Origin: Siphonodentalium dalli | Taxonomy: Eukaryota > Mollusca > Scaphopoda > Gadilida > Siphonodentaliidae | Assembly: GCA_032622095.1 (NCBI GenBank) | Contig: CP136066.1 | Coordinates: 185,542,716-185,606,715 of the forward strand | DNA length: 64,000 nucleotides | Reading direction: 5' to 3' | Part shown: in pieces, positions 46,086 to 56,110 of the stretch | How the letters are laid out: every line of letters starts with the position of its first letter | Position numbering within the stretch: the stretch's first letter is position 1 | The notes under the pieces: model-generated | Seen by the model: the letters and a program-made list of their open reading frames with translations, nothing else | What the model was told of the DNA's origin: nothing | The model's database searches: none | Position numbers and translations under genes: made by a program

Positions 46086-49000
46086 TTCTCGTACTCAGAC
46101 AAAGTCTGAGCTAAAAGTATTATGTTTGAATGTATGTGGTTTGACAGCACGATTACGTTCTCCAGATTTTTGTAATTTAATTAATATGTATGATATTGTA
46201 GGTCTATCCGAAACTAAGACAGATAACACAGATAAAATATCCATACCAGGTTATGAATATATCTTTTGTAATCGTAGATCGCTCTCTCAAACAAAATCTG
46301 GAGGAATCTGTGTTTTATACAAAACAGAACTAGCTTCGGGAATTGTTATCATTGAACAAGATTCAAAGCATACTATTTGGATTAAATTAAGCAAACATGT
46401 ATCTCATTGTCCAGATGATATCGTTTTTGGCATCACATATATTCCTCCAGAAAATAGCGGATTCTCTTCCCTACAAATGTTTTCAGAATTGGAAAGTACC
46501 AAGTTAGAACTTTCTAAACGATATAAGTATATATGTCTTATGGGAGACTTGAATGCTAGATGCGGTCAACTTGACGAAACAACTGATCTTGAAATAAACA
46601 CGAATAACGATAACGATTCATTTGCAGAACTCCATGATATATATAGAGTTATCCCGCATGTTACGCACTTCAAGTGCGAACGCAGAGCTTCATCTGACAA
46701 TACAGTGAATAGCTACGGAAAACGATTAATTCAATTTTGTAGAAATACTGATATGTGTATTTTAAACGGCAGAATTGGTTCTGATAAACACGTCGGAAGG
46801 CTCACTAGCAAGAACACTAGTTTAATTGATTATTTCTTATCTACTGAGCATTTTATGAAATTATGTACGAATTTACGAGTACATGATTTTGATCCTATGT
46901 TTTCTGATATTCATTCCCCAGTGGAGCTAGTCATACACTGCAATTGTAAAATAACACCCCCATCTACACAGACATGTCGGCAGACGAAAACATCACGTAG
47001 ACTTTGGCATCAAAATGGAGCACTTAGCTTCCAAAAGAACATTGAGAAAAACAAAGTCGAAACAGTAATAGATACGCTGAAAGAATATACGACAAACAAA
47101 AAGCAATTCAACAAATATACTGCTAGTGAAATTGCAAACGAGGTTGAGACAATCTTTAGTAATGCTGTAAACACAACCTTTGGTCCGCGACACATTACGC
47201 ATAGTTCTCAAAATGGCACTAAGCCCTGGTTTAATAATGCATGTAAGATAGCTCGAAATAGATACAACATTGTACGGAAAACTCATTCACAATACCCAAC
47301 GGCAGAAAATAAGCGGCTAATGCAAGAAGAAAGTAAGACATACAAGTCAATACTGCGTAAGCATGAAGCGGAACACAAGAATAAATTATCAGGTAAAATT
47401 AAAAAGGCAAACTCAATCCAAAGGATTTCTGGAATCTGTTACGTACGGAGGGCACTAGTCCCCCCGGCGGTTAACATCGATGATATGTATAATTTTATGA
47501 AAAGTAATCAAAAAAAGGACGATCATGATCCATTTTCACATTATGTTTTCCAAGAGGATAATGATATTCTTGATATGCCCATCACACAGGACGAAATACT
47601 TCGAGCAGTATCGGTGTTAAAAAACGGTCGTAGCAGCGGAATTGACAACATCCGTAATGAACACATCAGGAGTACCATAGAAATGATGTTACCATTGTAT
47701 ACCGAATGGTTTAATTTGATTTTTAACACAGGCATAATTCCAAATGAGTGGTTGACAGGAATAGTTATACCAATTTATAAAAATAAAGGTGACAATAAAT
47801 TACCAGAAAATCATAGACCTATTACAATCCTTAGCTGTCTAGGAAAATTATTTACCAAAATAATTAATGCACGATTAACTGAATATTCAGAATCTATTGA
47901 TCTTATCGATATCAACCAAGCAGGTTTTAGAAAAGGCTTCTCCACTACCGATCATATACTAACATTGCACTTCATAATTAGTATTTACAGAGAAGCCAAT
48001 GTAAAGCTGTTCTGCACATTTGTTGATTTCAAACAGGCTTTTGACACCGTTTGGAGAAACGGATTGTGGCAAAAAATGATTACCGCAGGTATTAATGGAA
48101 AGTGCTTTAAACTTATTAAAAACATGTATAGCGAAGTAAAATCTAAGATTAAAATCGGCGAATGTCTCTCAAATAGTTATCAAAGCTATTCTGGTGTTTT
48201 GCAAGGAGAAAATCTATCTTCTTTTTTATTTTCACTCTACCTAAATGACCTTGAAAATTTTCTATTGTCCAATAGAGTTCCGACTCTGAAATTAATTGAG
48301 AATGACACATTGACAGAAATTGGAATGTATATCAAATTGTTGGTACTATTGTACGCAGATGACACAGTCATTTTTGCGGAGACAGCCAAGGATATGCGTA
48401 TAGCCCTAAAAGAGTTCTCTGAATACTGCGAGCTTTGGAAGCTCACAGCCAATGTTGACAAAACAAAATTAATGGTATTTGGCTGTAAAAGAATCCCAAA
48501 ATCACGAATACTTTTCAATGGCGCAAGGTTACAAATTGTTCCTCAATTCACATATCTGGGTATTATTTTTACAAGGAATTGTTCTTTCTCAAAAGCCGTG
48601 AAGCAAAACATAGCAATAGGAAATCGGGCCATGTTTGGCCTACTACATAAGGCGAAAGAACTAAATTTATCGATAGACATTCAAATAGAACTTTTTTCTA
48701 AGACTGTCAAACCAATATTATTATATGGATGTGAAGTCTGGGGTTACCAGCACGTCGCAGATTTAGAAAAGATCCAATTAAAATTTCTCAAGTATGTTTT
48801 AGGGTTAAAACCAAGCACACCAAGTATGATGGTATATGGAGAAACAGGAGTATATCCTTTAATTATTGACATAAAATGTAGAATGTTAACATACTGGGCT
48901 AATGTAGTTATGTCAGACAAACAAAAAATTAACAAACTGCTGTATAATTATTTACTCCAAAAATCTGAGAGTGGAACTTACACTCATCCCTGGGTCAATT

Positions 49001-49119
49001 ACATCCAGACGTCATTAGGAGAATTAGAACTGCCCGACATCTGGACAAACCAGTTTATACACGAAATTAACCCGAAGTCGGTTAAAAATATCAGTGGAGA
49101 AACGAAATTAACTCTATGA
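46033..49119 (+). CDS. Retrotransposon ORF2: endonuclease and reverse transcriptase
   Basis: This nicks target DNA and primes reverse transcription of the element RNA. Numbering from TTG at 46126: endonuclease with N2 in LNVCGL, E29 in GLSETK, GDLNAR at 140-145 and SDIHSP with D261/H263. Reverse transcriptase follows, with HRPITILSCLGKLFTKIINA, QAGFRKGFST, FVDFKQAFD (D634), GVLQGENLSSFLFSLYLNDL and YADD at 743-746. All catalytic residues are present. There is no in-frame ATG between the UAG and the conserved Asn; the first ATG is 46186, inside the endonuclease. Start is therefore given as the codon after UAG, assuming readthrough. The frame ends at TGA 49117-49119, where the C-terminal part has slipped into another frame. 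Confidence 0.85.
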   Translation, partial: GLGGEPPVEIHVDINPSPSRTQTKSELKVLCLNVCGLTARLRSPDFCNLINMYDIVGLSETKTDNTDKISIPGYEYIFCNRRSLSQTKSGGICVLYKTELASGIVIIEQDSKHTIWIKLSKHVSHCPDDIVFGITYIPPENSGFSSLQMFSELESTKLELSKRYKYICLMGDLNARCGQLDETTDLEINTNNDNDSFAELHDIYRVIPHVTHFKCERRASSDNTVNSYGKRLIQFCRNTDMCILNGRIGSDKHVGRLTSKNTSLIDYFLSTEHFMKLCTNLRVHDFDPMFSDIHSPVELVIHCNCKITPPSTQTCRQTKTSRRLWHQNGALSFQKNIEKNKVETVIDTLKEYTTNKKQFNKYTASEIANEVETIFSNAVNTTFGPRHITHSSQNGTKPWFNNACKIARNRYNIVRKTHSQYPTAENKRLMQEESKTYKSILRKHEAEHKNKLSGKIKKANSIQRISGICYVRRALVPPAVNIDDMYNFMKSNQKKDDHDPFSHYVFQEDNDILDMPITQDEILRAVSVLKNGRSSGIDNIRNEHIRSTIEMMLPLYTEWFNLIFNTGIIPNEWLTGIVIPIYKNKGDNKLPENHRPITILSCLGKLFTKIINARLTEYSESIDLIDINQAGFRKGFSTTDHILTLHFIISIYREANVKLFCTFVDFKQAFDTVWRNGLWQKMITAGINGKCFKLIKNMYSEVKSKIKIGECLSNSYQSYSGVLQGENLSSFLFSLYLNDLENFLLSNRVPTLKLIENDTLTEIGMYIKLLVLLYADDTVIFAETAKDMRIALKEFSEYCELWKLTANVDKTKLMVFGCKRIPKSRILFNGARLQIVPQFTYLGIIFTRNCSFSKAVKQNIAIGNRAMFGLLHKAKELNLSIDIQIELFSKTVKPILLYGCEVWGYQHVADLEKIQLKFLKYVLGLKPSTPSMMVYGETGVYPLIIDIKCRMLTYWANVVMSDKQKINKLLYNYLLQKSESGTYTHPWVNYIQTSLGELELPDIWTNQFIHEINPKSVKNISGETKLTL

Positions 49120-49547
49120 ATAAGTGTCGAAATTATCGAATCATAAAATATAAATTCGCACAAGAAAAATATTTATCCGATCTCCACCAAAAACAAGCAG
49201 TTATTTTAGCTAAATTCAGATGTTCAAATCATCACCTCCCCGTAGAAACTGGATCATGGTACAAGATTGATTACCAAATGAGAACATGCACGCTGTGTAA
49301 TAAGAGCGAAATAGGGAATGAATATCACTACATAATGGACTGTAACCAATTGAACTCACTCCGGAGACGATTTTTACCCTTACATTTGACAGAACAAAAA
49401 AATGTTCATAATTTCATTAATATAATGAACCCAAAAAACAATGTATGCTTCTATAAGCTATGCGGATTCATCAAAAATTTTCGCTTGAGGGAACATTTGT
49501 TTCACAGTTGGCCGATCAATTCCCCCTGCATTCCACTATTATGCTAG
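49086..49547 (+). pseudogene. C-terminal CCHC part of ORF2, displaced to the -1 frame
   Basis: The frame is open from 49086. It reads YQWRNEINSMNKCRNYRI and later CTLCNKSEIGNEYHYIMDC, a C-x2-C-x9-H-x4-C zinc knuckle like that at the end of ORF2 in jockey/CR1-type LINEs, and ends at TAG 49545-49547. ORF2 proper stops at 49117-49119, and an ATG at 49116 overlaps that stop (ATGA). A one-base indel between about 49083 and 49117 is the simplest explanation. Coupled termination-reinitiation, as known for some LINE ORF1/ORF2 junctions, is the alternative but would be unusual at this place in the protein. Confidence 0.75.
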
Positions 49548-49815
49548 GATTTTTGTAACTTTACAGTCGTCTCAGGGGGTATCTTTATTGTTTGGAGCAA
49601 GTTGCCGATGGTTGCACTGGTTTCAAGAATAAACTGAGAACAAACGTACTACTTCAGCAGAACGGATGTAATCTGAATCAGTCACAATCTACGAGTACAA
49701 ACTCCACGGGTGAGTCCCTGTATACGCATTTATATATATATATATACATCAATTAACCATTTGAGTGCCAGGGGCAGATCTTATCGGCCCTAAAACTACA
49801 AAATAAGTATGTTAA

Positions 49816-50309
49816 AGGCACGTGAGGCCTTAGCTGTCGAAAATATTCATATTTGTTCTAATCACCGTAAACAGAAAAACATTAAAACGCATACATTTTC
49901 GTTCATATATACCATGACCACCGCGTAAACAGCATGTTATCATAAAGATTTACTATATTTTAACTAAGCAAGAGCCTGATTGTGTTACAGAAGACAACAC
50001 AATGCTGCTGGCTAATCACACACAAATGGCATAAACGCTCTTTATTCGTTCCATATCAGGAATTCACCCACAAAGAACGCTCTTTATGTTTACCATCATA
50101 ATATAAACAAACACAAGAAAAGTAACTTTTTATGCTTTTGTTTACATAACAATGGTCAAAAATATGACAATGACATACTGTTTATGCGATATTTCTTATT
50201 TGTATATGGACAAAGTATGTCTACAATGTGTTGTTCTTTCTGTTTGTGGCGGTTTTTGACGGGTGGAAATATTTTCACAGGATACCCACCGCCAAGGCCA
50301 ACCGTACCT
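49816..50309. mobile_element. 495-bp TTAA element, inverted copy
   Basis: It is the reverse complement of 28029-28523 with few differences, bounded by TTAA at 49812-49815 and 50310-50313. The ends are AGGCACGTGAGGCCTTAG and CCAAGGCCAACCGTACCT. Confidence 0.9.
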
Positions 50310-50372
50310 TTAAAGAATATAAGAATAAATTATTAAAATTGTAAAAAATATTGTAAAAAAAAAAAATTGTTA

Positions 50373-50449
50373 GGTCAATGCATTCTCTTATATATGCGAG
50401 GCGACATATGGTCGACTCGCATATATAAGAGAATGCTTTGGCACAGGGT
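50373..50449. repeat. Single hairpin of the GCATTCTCTTATATATGCGAG family
   Basis: This 77-bp palindrome is one half of the double palindrome at 43575-43806, ending GGCACAGGG. It follows an A-run at about 50350-50366. Confidence 0.85.
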
Positions 50450-50962
50450 ATATGGGTTGATACAAAAATCGACCTGGCACTCAAAGGGTTAAACACAGTC
50501 CTGTAAATGTAGATGATTTATGAGCAAGCAATGTTCGGTATATAGTAAACGTTATATCTATCGACTAAATGGATCACTTGTAAACCGCTCACGAACCGCT
50601 CTGCTCGAAGACAGAAACAATATATACATAATTACTTTGTATTTAGTAGCATCTAACTAAACATGATATACACATGTACTTTATAACGAAAATATCGCAG
50701 ACAACTCAGTCTCGCTCCATTCGACAGATACTCGTATAATTATCCAGTTGAAGTGTTTCGTGAAATCAGAAATACACGAGGCCTACAGATGTAATGTTTA
50801 TACCTCATTGAATTTGTATTGCGCATATTTTGTGTATAAAACCATGTGATATATTGATGTTTATTTTTTGTCAACTATGTTGAAACACTAATCTTGTGTA
50901 TGATGCATAATGTTTAAACTCTCCGTTTGCGGAGGAAATAAAGGTATATATATATGTCCCAA
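50450..50962. other. Unassigned AT-rich sequence
   Basis: No supported feature beyond a TATATATATATG tract at about 50946-50956 immediately before the stray minisatellite unit. Confidence 0.4.
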
Positions 50963-51012
50963 CGACCACAGCGCCGTATCTCCCAATAACACACATACAC
51001 TACATTCATTTC
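50963..51012 (+). repeat. Single stray unit of the 52-bp minisatellite
   Basis: CCAACGACCACAGCGCCGTA, CAATAACACACATACAC and TACATTCATTTCTTAA reproduce one unit of the 42166-43475 array, including the CCAACGAC junction word found where that array meets its fold-back element. Confidence 0.85.
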
Positions 51013-51169
51013 TTAAGCAAATAAATCTAAATGTGTGAAATTTCTGTAACGTTATAGAATTTGTCTTAAAACTTGTCGGTTATAAATAAGTGCATATTTA
51101 CCTTAATCGAAACAAGTGTTATCTCTAACGTGTTCCACGACTGACTGCATGGGGTAAACTCGATTTCAG

Positions 51170-51283
51170 GAGACGCGCCAAGAGTTAAGACGGAGTGGTC
51201 TTATCTCGTTGTCGATGAAGGCAAAGACTTATCTTTGAAGTGCGAGGTATCGGGAGCACCAAATACTAAAACCACGTGGTCAC
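51170..51283 (+). CDS. Ig I-set half-domain exon (exon C)
   Basis: Acceptor ACTCGATTTCAG precedes 51170 and donor GTATGT follows 51283. The 114-bp exon is symmetric phase 1-1, the usual phase of Ig exons. It encodes DAPRVKTEWSYLVVDEGKDL then SLKCEVSGAPNTKTTWS. V..EG..L.LKC.V.G.P....W is the A'-C strand half of an I-set immunoglobulin domain, with the B-strand Cys and C-strand Trp. The F-strand Cys half must lie on another exon. The entry phase matches exon B at 32096. The role is probably adhesion or recognition at the cell surface. Confidence 0.75.
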
Positions 51284-51520
51284 GTATGTACGGAAAGTGG
51301 TTTCCTGGTACGTACATACATAGATGTGGATTTAGCTACCAATCCAAACCTCAGACATATGTCACAGCAATACTGTACATTTTAAAACTCATTCTGTTGT
51401 TCATATTCAGCCCACGTAATTTATTATTGTACAAACGCAGTAACCCCGTTCTGAATTTTCACCCTGTGCCAAGATATAACTAATGTATACAGGCACATGC
51501 AATACATAGATGATCTAAAA

Positions 51521-51637
51521 CGAGTCCCCAGTTTATAGCGGGATTTACAAAACGAGTCCAGTAAATTGGTCTGAGGCGAGGTCCATACCTAGTTTACTGG
51601 ACGAGTTTTGTAAATTCGGCTATAAGCTGGGGACGAG
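51521..51637. mobile_element. Palindromic element (CGAGTCCCCAG ends)
   Basis: CGAGTCCCCAGTTTATAGC pairs with GCTATAAGCTGGGGACGAG, with inner AAAACGAGTCCAGTAAA and its near-complement. About 117 bp. Confidence 0.75.
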
Positions 51638-51649
51638 CCCATATAAAAA

Positions 51650-52425
51650 TGTACCTGGGTAAATCCACCCAGGTTTTTTGAGCCGAAACCCAGGTAAAAA
51701 TCTATCTACCAAGACATCCACCAACCATCAAGACCCCGCAAAACCTGGGTTTTACCATGATTTACCCACCTGAAACTGGATAAAAACCCTGGTATGGATA
51801 AACCTGGGTGTAATTACCCAGGTGACCACACCCAGGTGTACCCTACATGGGTGTTTCCCACCCAGGTGTACCCTGGTGTTTCCTACCTGGGTGTTTCCCC
51901 ACCCAGGTGTACCATGGTGTTATTCACCCAGGTGTACCCTGATATTTCCTACCTGGGTGTTTCCCACCCAGGTTACCTAGGTGTTATTCACCCAGGTGTA
52001 CCCTGGTGTTTCCTACCTGGGTGTTTCCCACCCAGGTGTACCTTGGTGTTATTCACCCAGGTGTACCCTGGTGTTTCCTATCTGGGTGTTCTCCACCCAG
52101 GTGTACCTTGATGTTTCCAACCCAGGTGTACCTTGGTGTTTTTTTACGCCGGTGTACCTTGGTGTTTTCTTACCCAGGTGGATTTCCCATTGAGATGCAC
52201 CTGGGTTAGAAAACCCCAAGGTACACCCAGGTAAGGAAACACCAAGGTACACCTGGGCAGGAAAACACCAAGGTACACCTGGGTAAGAAAACACCAAGGT
52301 ACACCTGGGTAAGAAAACACCAAGGTACAACTGGGTGGGAAACACCAAGGTACACATGGGTAGGAAACACCAAGGAACACCTGGGTGAATAACACCAAGG
52401 TACACCTGGGTGGGGATACCAAAGT
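51650..52425. repeat. Inverted minisatellite of CACCCAGGTGTACC units
   Basis: From about 51800 to 52190 the unit is CACCCAGGTGTACCYTGGTG followed by TTTCC. From about 52200 the same unit runs in reverse complement (GGTACACCTGGGTAAGAAAA). The turn is at about 52195, so the block can fold into one long hairpin. Frames rich in PGVPW-type repeats on both strands are artefacts. Confidence 0.9.
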
Positions 52426-53699
52426 GAAATGATGAGGATGGCAATGAAGTAGATTTTGATGGGATTCAGGGGTATTGTTATCAATGGAGTTGTTTTAGTA
52501 TAATAGAACATTAAGGAAACTGATTGTGCAGCAATACAAGTTTATTCAAGGACAACAAACTAACTAAAGATAAAATACATGTATAGAAACACATGTAATA
52601 TATACATATATAAACTCATTAAACTGCATGGGTTAAAACTTACTGACAACAAGAGTTGGGTTAAAATTTTGATTAAAAAACACTTGCAAATTCCCTCTGC
52701 ATACATGTATATGGTATGTTAGGCAAGTTACATGTACATGTAGTTGCAATGTATACCGGTACATGACATACCGGTGGACACAAAAATCATTATTTTAGTT
52801 CCAATGTCATTTACCAGAATACATGTACATGTTGTACCTTGCAACTACATCTACAGTGAGGTAGTTTTGTCTCATTTAAACTTTCTAAATGGGTTTCTCC
52901 CTTTGAATGACATAAACTAATGTGAGTATACACATGAGCTGTGATGTGAAATACACACCAAAAAATTATTTCTTAGTCTGAGGACATGTTTCCTGTCATT
53001 ATCTTACTGCTTACAAATATAGATTTGTAATAATGTGCTGTAATGCTCCAGAAATAGTCATATTTTGTCCTGGTTCATAAGAACACATTATTTCTTAGTG
53101 TTAGAAGGACATGTTGCCTGTTATTATTTGACTCATAAACCCCCAAATGTACATGTAAACAGAACATTTGGGAAAGAGACACACCATCTTTATCCTTTTT
53201 TATATCAGTAGCAATTGATGAGATAGCAAAATATGCTAAAAATAGATTTCAGATGGTAGAGATTAAACAATCACATTAATTGCACCAACTCGAAACAGTT
53301 AACATACCCTGTAGAATATAGACTATGATCAAGGAGGGTGTCACACACACCCCCACCCCGCTTTGGTATGTGATATTCAAGCCATTTTCAGGTGGTATGC
53401 TATATACATACCCAATGTTATCTGGTACTAGGATTTCACACGGCAATATAACCGGCATTCACGATTCAGCAAAAAGGCTAGTATGCAGATATAATAGCAG
53501 AAAATTATACAAATTTTGAGTATTTTCCAGCTTAAACAGACCCAAGTGATATATTTTTATCTAATTCAGTCTAATGGCTCTTGATATGTTGATGTTTTGG
53601 ATACTATTTCAGCAAATGTGGCTTCATTGGGGCATCAGCTTGTCTGAAAAATATATTAAGGACCCCTAAATCCGATACTTCATTTCAGAACAATCCAAC
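52426..53699. other. Unassigned sequence
   Basis: It is AT-rich with many CATGTACATG words and weak internal similarity (GGACATGTTTCCTGTCATTAT near 52982, GGACATGTTGCCTGTTATTAT near 53107). No gene is seen. Confidence 0.4.
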
Positions 53700-53960
53700 C
53701 AGTGTCCCATGAAATGGTGGATAATAAACTATCATACCAAATTTGATTCAGATTTGATCACACAAACTAAAATTATGATGCGGAAACCAGAAATTAACAC
53801 AATTCTAAGTCGAAAAAGGGCCATAACTCTCGCAAAAATGGGCGGAGCACACCCATATTCGAACTTGACCTGTATTTTGGTCTGAATCGTCTGATAAACT
53901 TACATACCACATTTGGTTCAGATATGATCACACAAACTGAAGTTATCACCCGGAAACCTA
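53700..53960. repeat. Two-unit repeat of about 180 bp with GGGCCATAACTC
   Basis: ATACCAAATTTGATTCAGATTTGATCACAC and ATACCACATTTGGTTCAGATATGATCACAC start two copies. Between them lie GGGCCATAACTCTCGC and GAACTTGACCTGTATTTTGG. Related to 37160-37560. Confidence 0.65.
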
Positions 53961-53987
53961 CAATTTTCAAAGTTTAAATGTCTATTA

Positions 53988-54349
53988 GGCGACACCAATT
54001 TTAAGTCTGGTTTACGAACATGTGGGCTGATGTGGGGAGAAAAAAAGTAGATGCAGGAGGGAAAAAAATAAAAATCCAAATAATTGTCCCCCCAATTTAT
54101 ATCAAGTAAATCTTGAAATTTTACATAAATTTTACAAAAATTGTGAAAAAAAAAAAATTCCAATGAAATTCTGAACCAAACAAGACATTTCTTGTCATGA
54201 AATACATGAAAATATGGATCTGCAAATGATCATAAGCAGAACCGGATGCGACAGCACATGAAAATCAGTACGCGTAAAAAAAATGTTCATGAAATGGAAA
54301 AAAAGTTGTAGGAGGTGTTCGTAAACCGGACTTAAAAATTGGTGTCGCC
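53988..54349. mobile_element. PIF/Harbinger-type MITE, copy 1
   Basis: The TIR is GGCGACACCAATTTTAAGTC, with the complement ending GGTGTCGCC. TTA flanks both ends (53985-53987, 54350-54352). A 3-bp TWA duplication with GG-starting TIRs fits PIF/Harbinger. Copy 2 at 61088-61470 is inverted relative to this one. No transposase. Confidence 0.8.
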
Positions 54350-54383
54350 TTATGTGTATATAACTCATATAGCTAACTATTAA

Positions 54384-55311
54384 AGGTGTTCAATCAGATT
54401 CGATGGTCCCCATATAATTAGATTCCAACAACAATTTTTTTAGAAATGCTGCTTCAGTTATCAGAATCGATTAATTGCCCAAAAATAATGCTAACCACTG
54501 TCAACTACATGCATAGTATAAAATTGCCTGATACGTTATATTTATCAACATGCTGTTCGACGAAGTTTGGCCTTATTATCAACACAAAGCCTCTTCATTT
54601 TAGAGTTATCCATCTTCATCCGCAATTTGGTCTGAGACCGTCGGCTCGTCAAATTTTTCTGGGCCACTATTAAGTATCGATGGTGATAAATATTAAAATT
54701 TCAAAAATCGATTTCTAATAACTCTGAGCTTTGATACATGTAGTTGGGTCCCTCGACTTGATTAAAATATTTTTACCCCCCCCCCCGATTCCATATACAT
54801 GTAAATAGTAAATGAGGGGCACTTAATCGGATTATGCATCTTTAAACTGTATTTGAATTTAAAGATGCATAATCCGATTAAGGGCCCCCTGAATTAACGC
54901 TCGCACATTACTATTTATTTGGACTTGGGGGTAAAAGATATTTGGTACGAGTCGAGGAACCCACCTATCAAAGCTCAGAGTTATTAGATATCAATTTTTG
55001 AAATATACTATTTTTCACGATCAAGAATTAATAGTGGCCCACGGTCTCGGACCAAATTTCAGATGAAGATGGATAACTCTAAAATCAAGAGGCTTTCTGT
55101 TGATAATAAGGCCAAATTTTGTAGAACAACATGTTGATAAATAACATATGTCAGGCAATTGTATACTTTAGTTGACAGTGGTTAGCATTATTTTAGGGCA
55201 ATTAATCAATTCTGATACCGTAACTGAAGCAGCCTTTCTAAATACAAATGTATGATGTTGTTGTTGTTGGAATCTGATTATATGGGGATCATCGAACCGG
55301 ATTGAGTACCT
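54384..55311. mobile_element. 928-bp TTAA fold-back element
   Basis: The whole element is an imperfect palindrome. AGGTGTTCAATCAGATTCGA at the left is answered by TCGAACCGGATTGAGTACCT at the right, and the centre is a hairpin at 54824-54881 (TAATCGGATTATGCATCTTT). TTAA flanks at 54380-54383 and 55312-55315. Fragments occur at 1-175 and 41318-41440. Confidence 0.85.
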
Positions 55312-55315
55312 TTAA

Positions 55316-55987
55316 AATGAACTGTATCCAGTATAAACATTTTAGACCTGATAATTAATTAGAGCATGCAGTCCCTGTTGACATGCGGTATCCGCTGGTA
55401 ATCTTACCACAGTAATATGTGTTAACTGTGATAACCAAGTTAATTGTTTTTACCACAAAAATTCTGAATTCTATCTAGACATATTGAAACAATAAACAAA
55501 ATTTATGGTGTGGTTACAATGTCAACTTTAAAACAAAATTCATATAAACATCGCATGAAAAATACAGCCTAACTGCAAATGTGAGGTGGACCACATTCTG
55601 CGGCGGTATAACTGACTGCGGTTGATCGCATGAACACGCCTGAATACTGCAGTAATACCCGGTGGTCAACCTTTATAAGGCGAGTTGATTAATTAAAGCA
55701 TAGCTGTAATTTTACATGTATGTTCTATGGACTTTGTTGGGAAAGAGAATATAGCTGTGCGACAATGGATGATATTTCCCCACCTCAGCAGGTGTCGATT
55801 ACAGAAAAATATACCAAATATACTGGTAGTCTGTTAATCCTGATGAGCTAAGTTAGAAATTTTTCAATCGAAACCTCATAAAAAAAAATATAAATTCAGT
55901 TCTCAATTTTCGAACACTTCAGGAAATTGTTCAAAAATATTGTTAAAAGATGCCCATTCGATTTGACACTGTAAATATACCCCTGTT
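55316..55987. other. Unassigned sequence
   Basis: No supported feature. Confidence 0.35.
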
Positions 55988-56110
55988 CAAGTGTTCCTGC
56001 TAATGTGCTATGGTGCGGTTGGGTCCTGCTTAATTGCTATGAATTGCACTACCCGCATCATAGCAATTCAGCAGGACCACCAGCATCATAGCATATTAGC
56101 AGGACCACTT
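55988..56110. mobile_element. Palindromic element with nested hairpin (CCTGCTAATGTGCTATG)
   Basis: TTCCTGCTAATGTGCTATGG pairs with CATAGCATATTAGCAGGACC. A second, inner copy of the same motif (GTCCTGCTTAATTGCTATGA with its complement) lies within, so arm and loop are related to each other. Confidence 0.7.

Larger units (their letters stand above)
44124..49660 (+). mobile_element. Non-LTR (LINE) retrotransposon, approximate extent
   Basis: The unit contains ORF1, an in-frame UAG, an endonuclease plus reverse transcriptase ORF2, a frameshifted zinc-finger tail and a short 3' UTR ending near GAATAAACTGAGAAC (about 49640-49655). The 5' end is not defined; sequence from 44124 to 44862 would be 5' UTR plus possible flank. 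No target-site duplication was found. Gene content (coiled-coil ORF1, apurinic-type endonuclease, RT and C-terminal CCHC) fits the jockey/CR1/L2-like clades, without a finer assignment possible by eye. Confidence 0.8.
49757..50488. mobile_element. Composite piggyBac-type element with two nested elements
   Basis: The ends CCATTTGAGTGCCAGG and the complement CCTGGCACTCAAAGGG lie between TTAA at 49753-49756 and 50489-50492. Inside are the 495-bp TTAA element (49816-50309) and the ATGCATTCTC hairpin (50373-50449). The right terminal 40 bp (GGGTTGATACAAAAATCGA) resemble the MITE at 43913, but most of that MITE is replaced. Confidence 0.75.

Noticed and set aside
51794-52511. Frames rich in PGVPWCF repeats
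   Set aside because: These are by-products of the CACCCAGGTG minisatellite, equally long on both strands.
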